Shown in pieces: positions 8,467 to 16,892 of a DNA stretch of 64,000 nt (positions are counted from its first letter, which is position 1; each line of letters begins with the position of its first letter). A program made the translations under genes and the position numbers. Source of the DNA: Agarivorans aestuarii. GTDB taxonomy: Bacteria > Pseudomonadota > Gammaproteobacteria > Enterobacterales > Celerinatantimonadaceae. The stretch is taken from NCBI RefSeq assembly GCF_019670125.1, contig NZ_AP023033.1:2779001-2843000 (forward strand), read 5' to 3'. The notes under the pieces are model-generated. The model had not been told where the DNA came from. It saw only the letters and a list, made by a program, of their open reading frames with translations, and searched no databases.

Positions 8467-9667
8467 TTCGTTTTACTTTACCTGTCAATGCTATATCAAT
8501 GCTGTCCAGCCACCTGAAAAACATCGGTATTTGATAGCGTTGTAAGCTCCGATTGCAGTGTTCAAGTATGTGCTGTTGAGCTAGTTTGGGATCTTTCTCT
8601 GTGCACACAATATCTGCAGCAACCAACTGCCCCATAATTGGATTTGACTTGGGGTAAACCCTTGCATGAAGCACCAGAGGGCTTTGATGTAATACGTCTT
8701 CGATATACTCGGGATAAACTTTGTTACCACCAACATTTATCAAGCCGCTGCTGCGCCCTTGAAAATAGACTCTACCCTCTTTGACAGCCACTTTATCACC
8801 GGTATTAACATACTCTTGTTCCGCGTTAACTTTTAGCAATAGACAATCATCACTATCAATGCTTAACATTGGAAATCGCTTAGCGTTATTAAGCCAAGTT
8901 AGAGGAAACCCAGCTTGTCCATCAGAAACCGCAAAGCCTACCCCCAACTCAGAAGCTGCAAAAATATGAGAGACTTTGGCTTTGGGGAATAGACCCGTTA
9001 CTTGGTCTAACAAACTTTGTTCCGCAATTTCACCACCAAGGCTTACAAACTTTGGATGTAAAGAATCAATACCTTCAGCCATCATCAAGCGTCGATAAAT
9101 TGATGGTGTTGCAGAAATGGCATCCACACCGTTAGTAAGCATAATGTCTAACGATGTTTGCGGATTTGCATTAACGGCATCAACCAGTTTTGCACCGCTT
9201 AACAGGCTCTGCAACACAACTTGAATACCAGCAAATCGAGTCGCTTGATAAAGTAGCCCCCAACACAGGTCATTTTGCACCTCTCCGGTAACAACTGCCC
9301 TACTTAACTGTTGCAAAGTATGTGCATTCCAGCTCGGTATCCCAGTTGTGCCAGAGCTGGCAAACCACCACTTAGTTTCCTGCGGGTTAGCGCTTTGCTT
9401 ATCTATATCAATCCTGCGTAACGCTTCCTCAGCGTTTACCCCATCAGGTAACAGCAGCAGATGTGCAACGTGACCATCAAAAGCCAGCAACTCGGTGACA
9501 AACTGGTGAATATTCTCAAAACTAACCACAATTTTATCGCGTGCAGGGCGAACTCTTCTTAATTCCTGTGCCGCGTTAATTAAGCTACGAAAACTGACAT
9601 CTCCATCAAAGCCAAGAGCTATACGATCAGCAAATACAGTTACTGCTTGTTCAAGGTTTTTGTACAT
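8459..9667 (-). CDS. AMP-dependent acyl/acid ligase (ANL superfamily)
   Basis: A 402-residue adenylate-forming enzyme. The P-loop-like motif WWFASSGTTGIPSW covers residues 100-113, VNTGDKV (residue ~300) is the ATP ribose-binding aspartate motif, and ALTGKVKRNE at the extreme C-terminus carries the catalytic lysine. It is ~100 residues shorter than usual ANL enzymes, with a reduced N-terminal half. Its start overlaps the ACP stop (TAATG), so the ACP is the likely acceptor: the enzyme would load a short acyl acid onto it. The acyl specificity cannot be read from sequence. Confidence 0.8.
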   Translation of the reverse strand: MYKNLEQAVTVFADRIALGFDGDVSFRSLINAAQELRRVRPARDKIVVSFENIHQFVTELLAFDGHVAHLLLLPDGVNAEEALRRIDIDKQSANPQETKWWFASSGTTGIPSWNAHTLQQLSRAVVTGEVQNDLCWGLLYQATRFAGIQVVLQSLLSGAKLVDAVNANPQTSLDIMLTNGVDAISATPSIYRRLMMAEGIDSLHPKFVSLGGEIAEQSLLDQVTGLFPKAKVSHIFAASELGVGFAVSDGQAGFPLTWLNNAKRFPMLSIDSDDCLLLKVNAEQEYVNTGDKVAVKEGRVYFQGRSSGLINVGGNKVYPEYIEDVLHQSPLVLHARVYPKSNPIMGQLVAADIVCTEKDPKLAQQHILEHCNRSLQRYQIPMFFRWLDSIDIALTGKVKRNE

Positions 9668-9924
9668 TATTTATTGGAGCTTTGCTGATAAATAGATAGA
9701 AATTCACCAAAAGTGCGAGGATAAACCGCCATTTCCATTTCACTAAATGGGTCAAGACCTAGCTCTTCTTCTAACTTGGCCACCAACAATGCAAAACCCA
9801 AAGAGTCCAAGCCACTTTCTAGTAACACGGTTTGACTATCGATATTCTCAATCAAGGTACAGCCACAAAGTTGAGCCGCGCTCTCAAAACATTCACGAAT
9901 ACGTTGTTCTAAATTCAAAATCAT
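9667..9924 (-). CDS. Acyl carrier protein
   Basis: An 85-residue acyl carrier protein. The phosphopantetheine attachment serine is Ser41 in the motif LLESGLDSLGFALLVAKLEE, and the protein is a predicted small acidic helical bundle. It lies between the sugar N-acetyltransferase-like gene pseH (3-bp gap) and the acyl ligase (1-bp overlap), which makes it a dedicated carrier rather than the general AcpP. It probably delivers an activated acyl group to the sugar N-acyltransferase. The general arrangement of carrier, ligase and reductase resembles flagellin-modification clusters I know from Shewanella. Confidence 0.85.
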   Translation of the reverse strand: MILNLEQRIRECFESAAQLCGCTLIENIDSQTVLLESGLDSLGFALLVAKLEEELGLDPFSEMEMAVYPRTFGEFLSIYQQSSNK

Positions 9925-9927
9925 TCC

Positions 9928-10587
9928 TTATAAAGTAAAGCTAATATACTTTGCAGCTTCGGTAATCTGTTTTGGCAATTTAGCTAACACACTCGCGCGC
10001 TGCGCCTGCCACTTTGAAACCGGATATCTAAAATCATGAAGCAAGCAGCCACTCTCGGTTTTGCTACCCTCGATATTAGTGCTAGCGTTAAGCTGGTACT
10101 CAAATATTTCTCGGAGTTTTAACACTGAGGGATTGGTCGACAATACTTCAGCTTTCAATTGGTCTACAAATTGTTTCTGGTAGTTGGCGCTGTAGTCTAG
10201 GGCTGCTATCTCTAACAGCAAACCAGAGCCAGGCCAAACATTTGTCTCACCAAGATAACACCCCCACTCTAGTATTCCGGGCTCGGCTATATCAAAGTTA
10301 AGCACCCCAATAGGTCGATTATCTTGATGAAAAATAAAATAGTCGCAGTTTTTCTTTTCAGATAAACCAGCAAACCAAGCTTGATGATTTTCAAATGAGA
10401 TAAGCTCACTATTTCTCATCATATTACGAACGCGATCTTGATTGCGCCAGCCAAGTACCAACTCCAATTGGCTAGATTCTATAGGACTAAATGTAGTACG
10501 GGGATAATGCTTGCTCAAAAAATGGGTTCCATGATTACGGTTGTTGGTATAATACTTTTTTTGTTGGCCATATAGGAACAGCCACAC
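9928..10587 (-). CDS. pseH: PseH-like GNAT N-acyltransferase of pseudaminic acid pathway
   Basis: A GNAT-fold protein of up to 219 residues, matching PseH, which N-acylates UDP-4-amino-4,6-dideoxy-AltNAc. SPIESSQLELVLGWRNQDRVRNMMRNSELISFENHQAWF is the family's N-terminal half and RPIGVLNFDIAEPGILEWGCYLG the central strands. The longest reading starts at GTG 10587, which adds ~30 residues before the conserved part; an internal TTG (codon for Leu in HFLSKHYPR) may be the real start. The C-terminus is longer than in typical PseH (~165-200 residues). It follows pseG by 23 bp and precedes the ACP gene by 3 bp, suggesting that its acyl donor may be acyl-ACP rather than acetyl-CoA. Confidence 0.75.
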   Translation of the reverse strand: MWLFLYGQQKKYYTNNRNHGTHFLSKHYPRTTFSPIESSQLELVLGWRNQDRVRNMMRNSELISFENHQAWFAGLSEKKNCDYFIFHQDNRPIGVLNFDIAEPGILEWGCYLGETNVWPGSGLLLEIAALDYSANYQKQFVDQLKAEVLSTNPSVLKLREIFEYQLNASTNIEGSKTESGCLLHDFRYPVSKWQAQRASVLAKLPKQITEAAKYISFTL

Positions 10588-10610
10588 AAAATCTGAATCA
10601 CCTTTTGCCG

Positions 10611-11606
10611 CTAAACTTGCCTAATATCACGATTGCTTCGACTGATCCTTTCCATCGCAGTGATAATTCGCTCAGGGCCGTATACATCCACAGTTTGTCT
10701 TGCAAAATCATGCATTTTTGATAAATCACTGGCCAACAAACAATCGAGCTTGTCACTAAGTTGTTGCTTTGCTGTGTCCACGCGAATATCAAAGGCAAGA
10801 CACCAGCCAGAAGCTTCAAGCTCGCGGGCGGCTGTAACTTGGTTATCGGCCACAATCGCAAATACTGAAGGTACGCCTTGGCTAGCGAGTTCAAACATGG
10901 TTGAGCCAGCGGCTCCCATAGCAATCTTAGCTCTACCCATTAAATTCGCCATTTCTTTGGCGCTAAGGTTGCGATGTAGCGAAACCTTAGCAAGATTGGT
11001 GTTATTAAGATTGATATTCATCGCATCGGTTACAACTAAGTGAATATCGGTAAAGCCTGCACTGATGAGCGCTTCAACGGCATCCCAACTTAGGTTAGCT
11101 ACGTCTGCCCCGCCAAAACTAACTAAGGCAATTTTTCGCTCGGAATAGTTTAGAAAGCTTTGTTCAAATTCAGAACGAAGTAAAACGTAGCGCAAACCTA
11201 GAAGTAACTCTGCGCGTGGGAAGGTTTCACAATAAAACGCCTTAAAAGCTTCTCCGTTAGGACTAACCAACAGCTGACTATCTAATTGATAGGCTTGTTG
11301 TAAATCATCAATATGCGCAAGCTGATCTGCAATACGATTAAATATTTCGCATTGTTGTTGAGTAAAATGGTAGCCATCGATAAACAACCACTCTGGCTTA
11401 TTTATTAACGATTGATTAAGCAGTTGCTGATCACTATCAACATAGTTGAGCTCTACGCCTGTAGGCAAGTTAATGGTTATACGGCTAGTGGTGAACAGCT
11501 TAACCTTCCACCTTCTTGCTATGGCAGCATTAGCCAAGGCAGACATTCTTACCAAATGACCAAAGCCAATAGATGGGTTGGCGTCAAGCCTAATCCACAA
11601 TTCCAT
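10611..11606 (-). CDS. pseG: PseG: UDP-2,4-diacetamido-2,4,6-trideoxy-altropyranose hydrolase
   Basis: A 331-residue GT-B-fold nucleotide-sugar hydrolase that removes UDP from the diacylated hexose before condensation with phosphoenolpyruvate. The N-terminus IRLDANPSIGFGHLVRMSALA contains the conserved GxGH with His17 as the catalytic base. VSFGGADVANLS and MGAAGSTMFELASQGVPSV (UDP-binding C-terminal domain) match the family. It starts one base after the pseI stop and is followed by pseH, the usual Pse gene order on one operon. Length is normal. Confidence 0.88.
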   Translation of the reverse strand: MELWIRLDANPSIGFGHLVRMSALANAAIARRWKVKLFTTSRITINLPTGVELNYVDSDQQLLNQSLINKPEWLFIDGYHFTQQQCEIFNRIADQLAHIDDLQQAYQLDSQLLVSPNGEAFKAFYCETFPRAELLLGLRYVLLRSEFEQSFLNYSERKIALVSFGGADVANLSWDAVEALISAGFTDIHLVVTDAMNINLNNTNLAKVSLHRNLSAKEMANLMGRAKIAMGAAGSTMFELASQGVPSVFAIVADNQVTAARELEASGWCLAFDIRVDTAKQQLSDKLDCLLASDLSKMHDFARQTVDVYGPERIITAMERISRSNRDIRQV

Positions 11607-12659
11607 TTAGGATAATAACTCCCAGCTAAGCGGAGTACCTTTATCTAAATCTTTTATGGCTTTGCGGCCCAGCACCACCTCCCAGTGTTTAGGTGGCATC
11701 CCTAAACCAGGTCTAACAATCTTTAGGTTTTGCGACGTTAATATGTCACCGGCTTTGATATCACAGCTGACATATATCGAGCGGCGGTACATCTTCGATT
11801 TCTCTTCCGCTGCGGTTCCCCCGTAACGTACCTCACCTAAGGCGAGCTTGGCACTATTACATTCTGTAACTAAGCTCTTCAGCTCGGCAGGCTCTAGTGA
11901 AAAGGCGGCATCAACCCCGCCAGCATTACGGTCAAGTACGAAGTGTTTTTCAATTACACAAGCTCCCATCACCATACTGGCAACACTCACCCCTATACCT
12001 AAGGTATGATCAGACAGCCCTACCAAACAATCGAAGCTTTGCTGCATGTGCGGAATGGTGGCTAAGTTAGTATTTTGAGCCGATGCCGGATAAGTACTGG
12101 TGCACTTAAGTAAGATAATTTGTTGATTACCCTGCGCACGAATAGTACGCATTGCTTCATCTATCTCCGCTAAGCTGGCCATCCCAGTTGACAAAATAAT
12201 CGGCTTGCCAGTTTTAGCTATATACTCAATCAAAGGTAAATCGTTGTTCTCAAAAGATGCGATCTTGTAACAAGGCACATTAAGATCTTCCAACATATCT
12301 ACTGCGTCTTTATCAAAAGGGGAACTAAAAGCAATCAGCCCTAGTGCGTTTGCATAAGAAAATAGGGCTTCGTGCCATTCATATGGAGTAGCAGCCTCTG
12401 CATATAACGAATGTAAATTTCGGCCCTGCCATAAATTGCTACCTTCGTTAATAACGAAACCTTCTTTATCTGTGTCTAAAGTCATACTATCAGCGGTATA
12501 ACTTTGCAACTTTATCGCATCTACCCCGGCCTCTGCTGCTTGTTTAATCATTTCTTTGGCAATAGCAAAATCTTGCTGATGATTACCCGAAAGTTCGGCA
12601 ATGATAAAAGGCTTTTCTTCACTGGATATGGTTTTACCAGCAATCCTAATTACTTGCAT
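11607..12659 (-). CDS. pseI: PseI: pseudaminic acid synthase
   Basis: A 350-residue NeuB-family enzyme that condenses 2,4-diacylamido-trideoxy-altrose with phosphoenolpyruvate to pseudaminic acid. The TIM-barrel part begins PFIIAELSGNHQQDF and includes AGVDAIKLQSYTADSMTLD, VPCYKIASFE, KPIILSTGMA and LKCTSTYPA, all characteristic of PseI/NeuB. The C-terminal ~60 residues (RRSIYVSCDIKAGDILT to the end) are the SAF antifreeze-like domain. It is the first gene of the minus-strand operon pseI-pseG-pseH-ACP-ligase-reductase; its promoter must lie in the 158 bp before 12818. Confidence 0.92.
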   Translation of the reverse strand: MQVIRIAGKTISSEEKPFIIAELSGNHQQDFAIAKEMIKQAAEAGVDAIKLQSYTADSMTLDTDKEGFVINEGSNLWQGRNLHSLYAEAATPYEWHEALFSYANALGLIAFSSPFDKDAVDMLEDLNVPCYKIASFENNDLPLIEYIAKTGKPIILSTGMASLAEIDEAMRTIRAQGNQQIILLKCTSTYPASAQNTNLATIPHMQQSFDCLVGLSDHTLGIGVSVASMVMGACVIEKHFVLDRNAGGVDAAFSLEPAELKSLVTECNSAKLALGEVRYGGTAAEEKSKMYRRSIYVSCDIKAGDILTSQNLKIVRPGLGMPPKHWEVVLGRKAIKDLDKGTPLSWELLS

Positions 12660-12744
12660 TGTTAAAATCTTACGAAGGTTACTTTGCTAAGACACTAGCA
12701 AGAACCACACCCAAAAACATTACTTTTTTCACACATTTCTACAG

Positions 12745-12760
12745 TGGCGTCATTCTTGCT
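12745..12760 (+). promoter_or_regulatory. Candidate sigma-54 promoter
   Basis: TGGCGTC-N4-TTGCT with the invariant GG (12746-12747) and GC (12758-12759) separated by the required 10 bp. The -24 element departs from TGGCACG at three positions. It faces the gene at 12818, with a predicted leader of ~47 nt. Confidence 0.5.
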
Positions 12761-12817
12761 TTTTAATTCACCAAGCTTAAGTTAAGGTTAACAAAACTAT
12801 ATTAGAGGGCCCAATTT

Positions 12818-13219
12818 ATGGACGCAAAAGAGTTTACCGAATTGATGCAAAATTCCGCTAAAGATGCCGTGCTTTTTGCTCAAGAGGAGTATCAATTTAA
12901 GCTCGACTTCAGTCTAGAGAGCATTTCGCAGATTGACCAAATAATTGCCAAACTAAGTTTGCAAGTTTTAGATGATAAGGCTCTTTTTACCTACTCGTTT
13001 TTGCTTGGTTCTTATTTAGGCGAAGCCTATATAAAAACCTACGGCGGTCATTGGTTATATGAAGAAGAAACAGAAGATGAACCCCCGCAAACTTTCGTGG
13101 TAGACGGCGATAAAACTTTTGCTTTCCCCAGCAAAATATACCACTCATTAGTAGGGACAGAAGAACATACCATTGATGAGTATTTCGAAAAGATTGCCGA
13201 ACAAACTAACGTTCAATAA
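12818..13219 (+). CDS. Hypothetical protein in flagellar cluster
   Basis: A 133-residue acidic protein that I do not recognise. It has no signal peptide or membrane segment. Two amphipathic helical stretches (residues 1-60) are followed by YSFLLGSYLGEAYIKTYGGHWLYEEE, then a short beta-rich part FVVDGDKTFAFPSKIYHSLVG and a helical tail. The start ATG 12818 has GAGGG 11 bp upstream. It is divergent from pseI, convergent with maf across a shared terminator, and preceded by a sigma-54-like promoter, so it may belong to the flagellar regulon. That last point is inference. Confidence 0.75.
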   Translation: MDAKEFTELMQNSAKDAVLFAQEEYQFKLDFSLESISQIDQIIAKLSLQVLDDKALFTYSFLLGSYLGEAYIKTYGGHWLYEEETEDEPPQTFVVDGDKTFAFPSKIYHSLVGTEEHTIDEYFEKIAEQTNVQ

Positions 13220-13222
13220 CAT

Positions 13223-13253
13223 AAAAAATCCGCCTTACTTAAGGCGGTTTTTT
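13223..13253. terminator. Bidirectional intrinsic terminator
   Basis: A stem ccgcctta/taaggcgg (13230-13247) with a 2-nt loop, flanked by an A-run on the left and a T-run on the right. It serves both the plus-strand gene ending at 13219 and the minus-strand maf gene ending at 13256. Confidence 0.9.
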
Positions 13254-13255
13254 AC

Positions 13256-16126
13256 TTATTTTTGCGCCTGCTTCTCCCAGCTGGCTTTTTGAGAGGTAAC
13301 ATCCCAAGACTCAAAACTGTTTATATAATACTCTCTAGCGTCTTCGATATACCGCTTCCATATATCTCTACCTTCGTTAAATCGCTCGATACATAAGGTT
13401 TCATCTTCTGACGAAAATGCCAAACGAGTAAGATAGGTTAAACAAAAAGAAGCACTTCCTCGCATCAATGCAAAAAACAGCGAGTGTTTATTTGCAGAGC
13501 TCTGCTGTACGAATCTAAATTGGCTGTTGAGCAAATTTAGAATATCTTGCCAACTCTCAGTTGGCGCATCTAGAGAATCAAGAAAATGGTCACAATTATC
13601 AACAAACTCTTGCTGTTGGTATTGTTCTGAAAATAGTTGATACCAAGTATTGGTTTCACAGGTATATGCGTGTTGCATTAACAAAGACTTGAACGCAGGT
13701 TTATTAACGTTTTCACTCAGAATAATATTTTCACTTAATAATGCTTGTGTGCCGCCAATATAGGCACCATCACTGCAGTTAAATGCATCTACATCAGGGT
13801 ACTCAGCAATAGTTTCTTCCATTACCTCGCGCGCAAAACGGAATTCGTACTTAGTGCTAACCCATTCTTGAAAGTTACCCTTAGCCCTAATCCCTGTTCC
13901 GTGCTTAGCGTAATTGTACAGCTCTTTTCCGGACTTTTCGTGAAAATAAGCAGAGTGCTTACTATGATGTTGCGTCGGGTCTTTAAAACCTAAATCAACG
14001 CCAAACATAAAGACTTGCTTAAAACCAAGTTTTAAGGCGTAAGCTAAGGCACTGTTTGACACAGTAGGGTAAGAATACAGAATATCCTCTAAGTCATTAG
14101 TCCCTTTAATCGTATCTTGATACATCAAAGTGGCAGCTTCACCACGTTTTAAACATATGAAAGCTTGATTAAACATTGAAACAACATCGGGGTGAACGCC
14201 GTTTACGCTGAGTAAGTCAATGCCTTTAACCCACTCGGGATCGTTTACCTGCTCAATCCACTCTACCGTTGCTCTGGTTTGTTCAACCTCAGCATGAAAA
14301 TCAGGTTTGATACCCAATTTGTAAAGAGTCTTTAAACAAGTACCACAGGAAATAATAATCGCATGATCCTGGTGCTGTTTTAAGTGCTCAATATTGTCAT
14401 CTAGCGACGGACCATTACCCACGATAAATACAGGTGTATTATTAAGGATTTCCGCCACTTGAGTGCCTTTATTTTTTTTCAGGTGGTAGCAGTTTCTTTT
14501 AAATGCTTCGTTAGTATGAGAGATATTAAACATTGCATGATCAAAGTATTCACCAATGTTCATTAGAACCCTAAATTGCTCTCGAGTGCTGCGGATTGCT
14601 TCATCCATAACACGATGGAAGTAGCTCACGTAGAAAAAGGTGTATGACAGTATGTTTATACCTTGCTGCTGAAGCCGGGTATGTAAATCGTTAAACATAT
14701 TGCTGCCATCATCACCAATATTTAGGTAGATGTTTTGCTCATTGTCTTCAACTTTTTCCAGAATCGCGCTCCAATCAGTCAAGAGCAAAGAAGCAGTAAA
14801 GTAATCAATGTTGGGCTCATACAAAATGAAATAATCGACATCATGGCCAAGCATGATAGATTCGATTTGATACCCTGCTCCGCAGCCATACATGATGAAA
14901 GAAGGCAAACGCTTGGGTAATTGAGTTCTAGACTCTTGCGGTAAAGCAGACACTAACTCTTTAAGCTCATCTGAGCGCTTGTAATGAATGTATGGGCTTG
15001 GCTTACGAAGACTCTTACGTGCATCCAAGGTTTCGAGCTTAGGATTAGAACTATAGTAGTCAAAATAAAGCTGGCTTTCTTCTTTAGGGCTATTGTTAAA
15101 CAAGCAAACCCCATAGTCCGTATCCAGTAAATTTACTTCACCACTAGGCATTACAAACGGAACCCAACGCTGTTGCTGATAACTTAAGCACTGCGCGTAT
15201 ATGTCAGGCATTCTTTCAGCGAAGGCAAGTAAGTTACGTTCTCTACGAGAATTTAGCTGTTCAGACAGCTGGTCTATTTCCTGTTCAGACTTATCACAAC
15301 CAAGATAACGATTCAGCCCAAAGCAGCACTCAAAACCTCTATCTTCATCTTCATTTGGCCAACGAATTTTATCAATATTCGAGAAGCTTAAACTGCGAGT
15401 AGCAAAGCCAAATTCTAGTGCATTAAAAGGAGCGTAATTGTAGTGCTTAAACAAGAAAAACTTAGATTCGTCTGATTCTTCTTGCCACTGCTGCACAGAT
15501 TGCAACATCTGTTGGTCGGTTTCACCTGTTATTAAGGTCAGTTTACAGTCTTGATTTTGCAAGTAATTAACTACTCTCAGCCAGTTAGCACTGTATAAAG
15601 AGACGGCTAACAGATCCCATTCGGGCTCTATCAACAATACTCGTTTCCAAGCCTTCATCTGCAGCAATCTATCAATATGTAAACCTAAACCACAGCCCAA
15701 AATGACGAGACAATCAGACTGTTCATCAACCCCACAATACTGAGCTTCTAAGCCGGGATATATATTTTCTATTGTGCCAAAAACATCTTGCTTCGGTATG
15801 TCAGCAAGATTGTTCTCAGAATCAACCAATAAGCCTTTATCTTGAAAGTCAGCTAATTGCTGATTAACTTGAATCGTGGGAGAAATATCATAAAGCGCGC
15901 GACCTTTAGTTACGTTTACAATATTAAGGTGCTTCTTTCGAGTAATAAAAGGAGAGTATTGAGCCGTGGGGTGACGATGTAACTTCTCGGCTAACTCAGG
16001 GGAGTATTGCGCCAATGCATTAAGATTTATTTGAAACTTTCGTTTGATGACTGGTGTTACAGTGGCTTCTATTTTTTGTTGAGTTTCATCATCGCCACTA
16101 ACTTGAAAATCAATATTTCTTAGCAT
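13256..16126 (-). CDS. Maf family flagellin glycosyltransferase (DUF115/MptE-like)
   Basis: A 956-residue motility accessory factor. These proteins transfer nonulosonic acids such as pseudaminic acid to serine/threonine of flagellin. The central DUF115 domain is clear: VFIVGNGPSLDDNIEHL, IISCGTCLKTLYKLGIKPDFHAEVEQ and VFMFGVDLGFKDPTQHHSKHS, with the last carrying the histidine-rich signature. N- and C-terminal flanks are long, as in Maf-1 proteins of Aeromonas and Shewanella. It lies 27 bp downstream of the fliS/fliT genes and next to the Pse synthesis operon, fitting CMP-Pse as donor and the two flagellins at 18.8-21.0 kb as acceptors. Confidence 0.88.
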   Translation of the reverse strand: MLRNIDFQVSGDDETQQKIEATVTPVIKRKFQINLNALAQYSPELAEKLHRHPTAQYSPFITRKKHLNIVNVTKGRALYDISPTIQVNQQLADFQDKGLLVDSENNLADIPKQDVFGTIENIYPGLEAQYCGVDEQSDCLVILGCGLGLHIDRLLQMKAWKRVLLIEPEWDLLAVSLYSANWLRVVNYLQNQDCKLTLITGETDQQMLQSVQQWQEESDESKFFLFKHYNYAPFNALEFGFATRSLSFSNIDKIRWPNEDEDRGFECCFGLNRYLGCDKSEQEIDQLSEQLNSRRERNLLAFAERMPDIYAQCLSYQQQRWVPFVMPSGEVNLLDTDYGVCLFNNSPKEESQLYFDYYSSNPKLETLDARKSLRKPSPYIHYKRSDELKELVSALPQESRTQLPKRLPSFIMYGCGAGYQIESIMLGHDVDYFILYEPNIDYFTASLLLTDWSAILEKVEDNEQNIYLNIGDDGSNMFNDLHTRLQQQGINILSYTFFYVSYFHRVMDEAIRSTREQFRVLMNIGEYFDHAMFNISHTNEAFKRNCYHLKKNKGTQVAEILNNTPVFIVGNGPSLDDNIEHLKQHQDHAIIISCGTCLKTLYKLGIKPDFHAEVEQTRATVEWIEQVNDPEWVKGIDLLSVNGVHPDVVSMFNQAFICLKRGEAATLMYQDTIKGTNDLEDILYSYPTVSNSALAYALKLGFKQVFMFGVDLGFKDPTQHHSKHSAYFHEKSGKELYNYAKHGTGIRAKGNFQEWVSTKYEFRFAREVMEETIAEYPDVDAFNCSDGAYIGGTQALLSENIILSENVNKPAFKSLLMQHAYTCETNTWYQLFSEQYQQQEFVDNCDHFLDSLDAPTESWQDILNLLNSQFRFVQQSSANKHSLFFALMRGSASFCLTYLTRLAFSSEDETLCIERFNEGRDIWKRYIEDAREYYINSFESWDVTSQKASWEKQAQK

Positions 16127-16153
16127 TTTGTTCCCTAAAAAAGAATAACCTAG

Positions 16154-16468
16154 CTATATACCATAGGCCTTTTTAATTTTTTCACTTCGCTTAATGGACC
16201 CAAGTTTAAGCGAGACATCATCTTTACCTTTTTCACATTCCGTTACAACAACTTGCATAGCCTGCAAGTGCTTTTTGAGGTCTTCAACTTGAGAGTTTGA
16301 TAAAGAGTCGGTACCAGAGCAAAGATGTTTAAGAAGAGCCTCGTGCTGGGAGAGCAAAGCCTCCAGCACAGAGACAGCAGACGCCTCTTTTAAGAGCTCA
16401 TCTTGAATGGTTGTTAATAAGTGTTCGGCTTGAAGTAAACTCTTAGCAAAATTTGACGTTGTAGCCAT
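16154..16468 (-). CDS. FliT-like flagellar chaperone / hypothetical
   Basis: A 104-residue, mostly helical protein directly after fliS: the fliS stop TAG is followed at once by this ATG. The helices (LLQAEHLLTTIQDELLKEAS, VLEALLSQHEALLKHL, VEDLKKHLQAMQVVV) and a basic tail fit the FliT/FlaI position in the order flaG-fliD-fliS-fliT. FliT in other bacteria is the export chaperone of the FliD cap and can bind the flagellar regulator. Sequence similarity is too weak to be certain; position and size support the call. Confidence 0.6.
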   Translation of the reverse strand: MATTSNFAKSLLQAEHLLTTIQDELLKEASAVSVLEALLSQHEALLKHLCSGTDSLSNSQVEDLKKHLQAMQVVVTECEKGKDDVSLKLGSIKRSEKIKKAYGI

Positions 16469-16882
16469 CTACTCGCCGCGCATCTGATAAGCTTGCTGTT
16501 TATCAGCTTCGGGGATTTGATCCCATGCAGATTTAATTGGTAGCATCAATCCAATCACTTCTTCGACAATTGCTGCGTCATTTGCAATTGATGCTTCAGA
16601 CAACCTAGTAAGCATGAACTCATATAGATCATTTAAGTTTCCAGCTATTTCACCGCCGCGGTCAAAATCTAGAGTATTTTTTAAAGACGTTATGATAGAC
16701 GTTGCTTTTGCTAATGGCTTGCCTTTATTTTGAAAATCAGCGCGCTCAATACAGCCTTTTGCAACAGCAAGATTTTCTAATGCTGTTTGCATCAAAATTT
16801 GTGTAATTCTATGAGGATCAGCAGTCGCAACTTGGTCTTTTACACCCACCTGGCGATACTGATTGATGCCTTTTTGATACAT
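16469..16882 (-). CDS. fliS: FliS flagellin export chaperone
   Basis: A 137-residue helical protein beginning MYQKGINQYRQVGVKDQVATADPHRITQILM, the classic FliS N-terminus. FliS binds the C-terminal D0 helix of flagellin in the cytoplasm, prevents early polymerisation and guides export. Conserved helical parts include LENLAVAKGCIERAD and LDFDRGGEIAGNLNDLYEFMLTRL. The gene is 10 bp downstream of fliD and abuts the fliT-like gene. Confidence 0.95.
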   Translation of the reverse strand: MYQKGINQYRQVGVKDQVATADPHRITQILMQTALENLAVAKGCIERADFQNKGKPLAKATSIITSLKNTLDFDRGGEIAGNLNDLYEFMLTRLSEASIANDAAIVEEVIGLMLPIKSAWDQIPEADKQQAYQMRGE

Positions 16883-16892
16883 ACTTTTTCCG

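Noticed and set aside
10598-10924. Second frames overlapping pseG (minus 108 codons and plus 136 codons)
   Set aside because: pseG is intact in its own frame, and the overlapping frames lack SDs and domain features.
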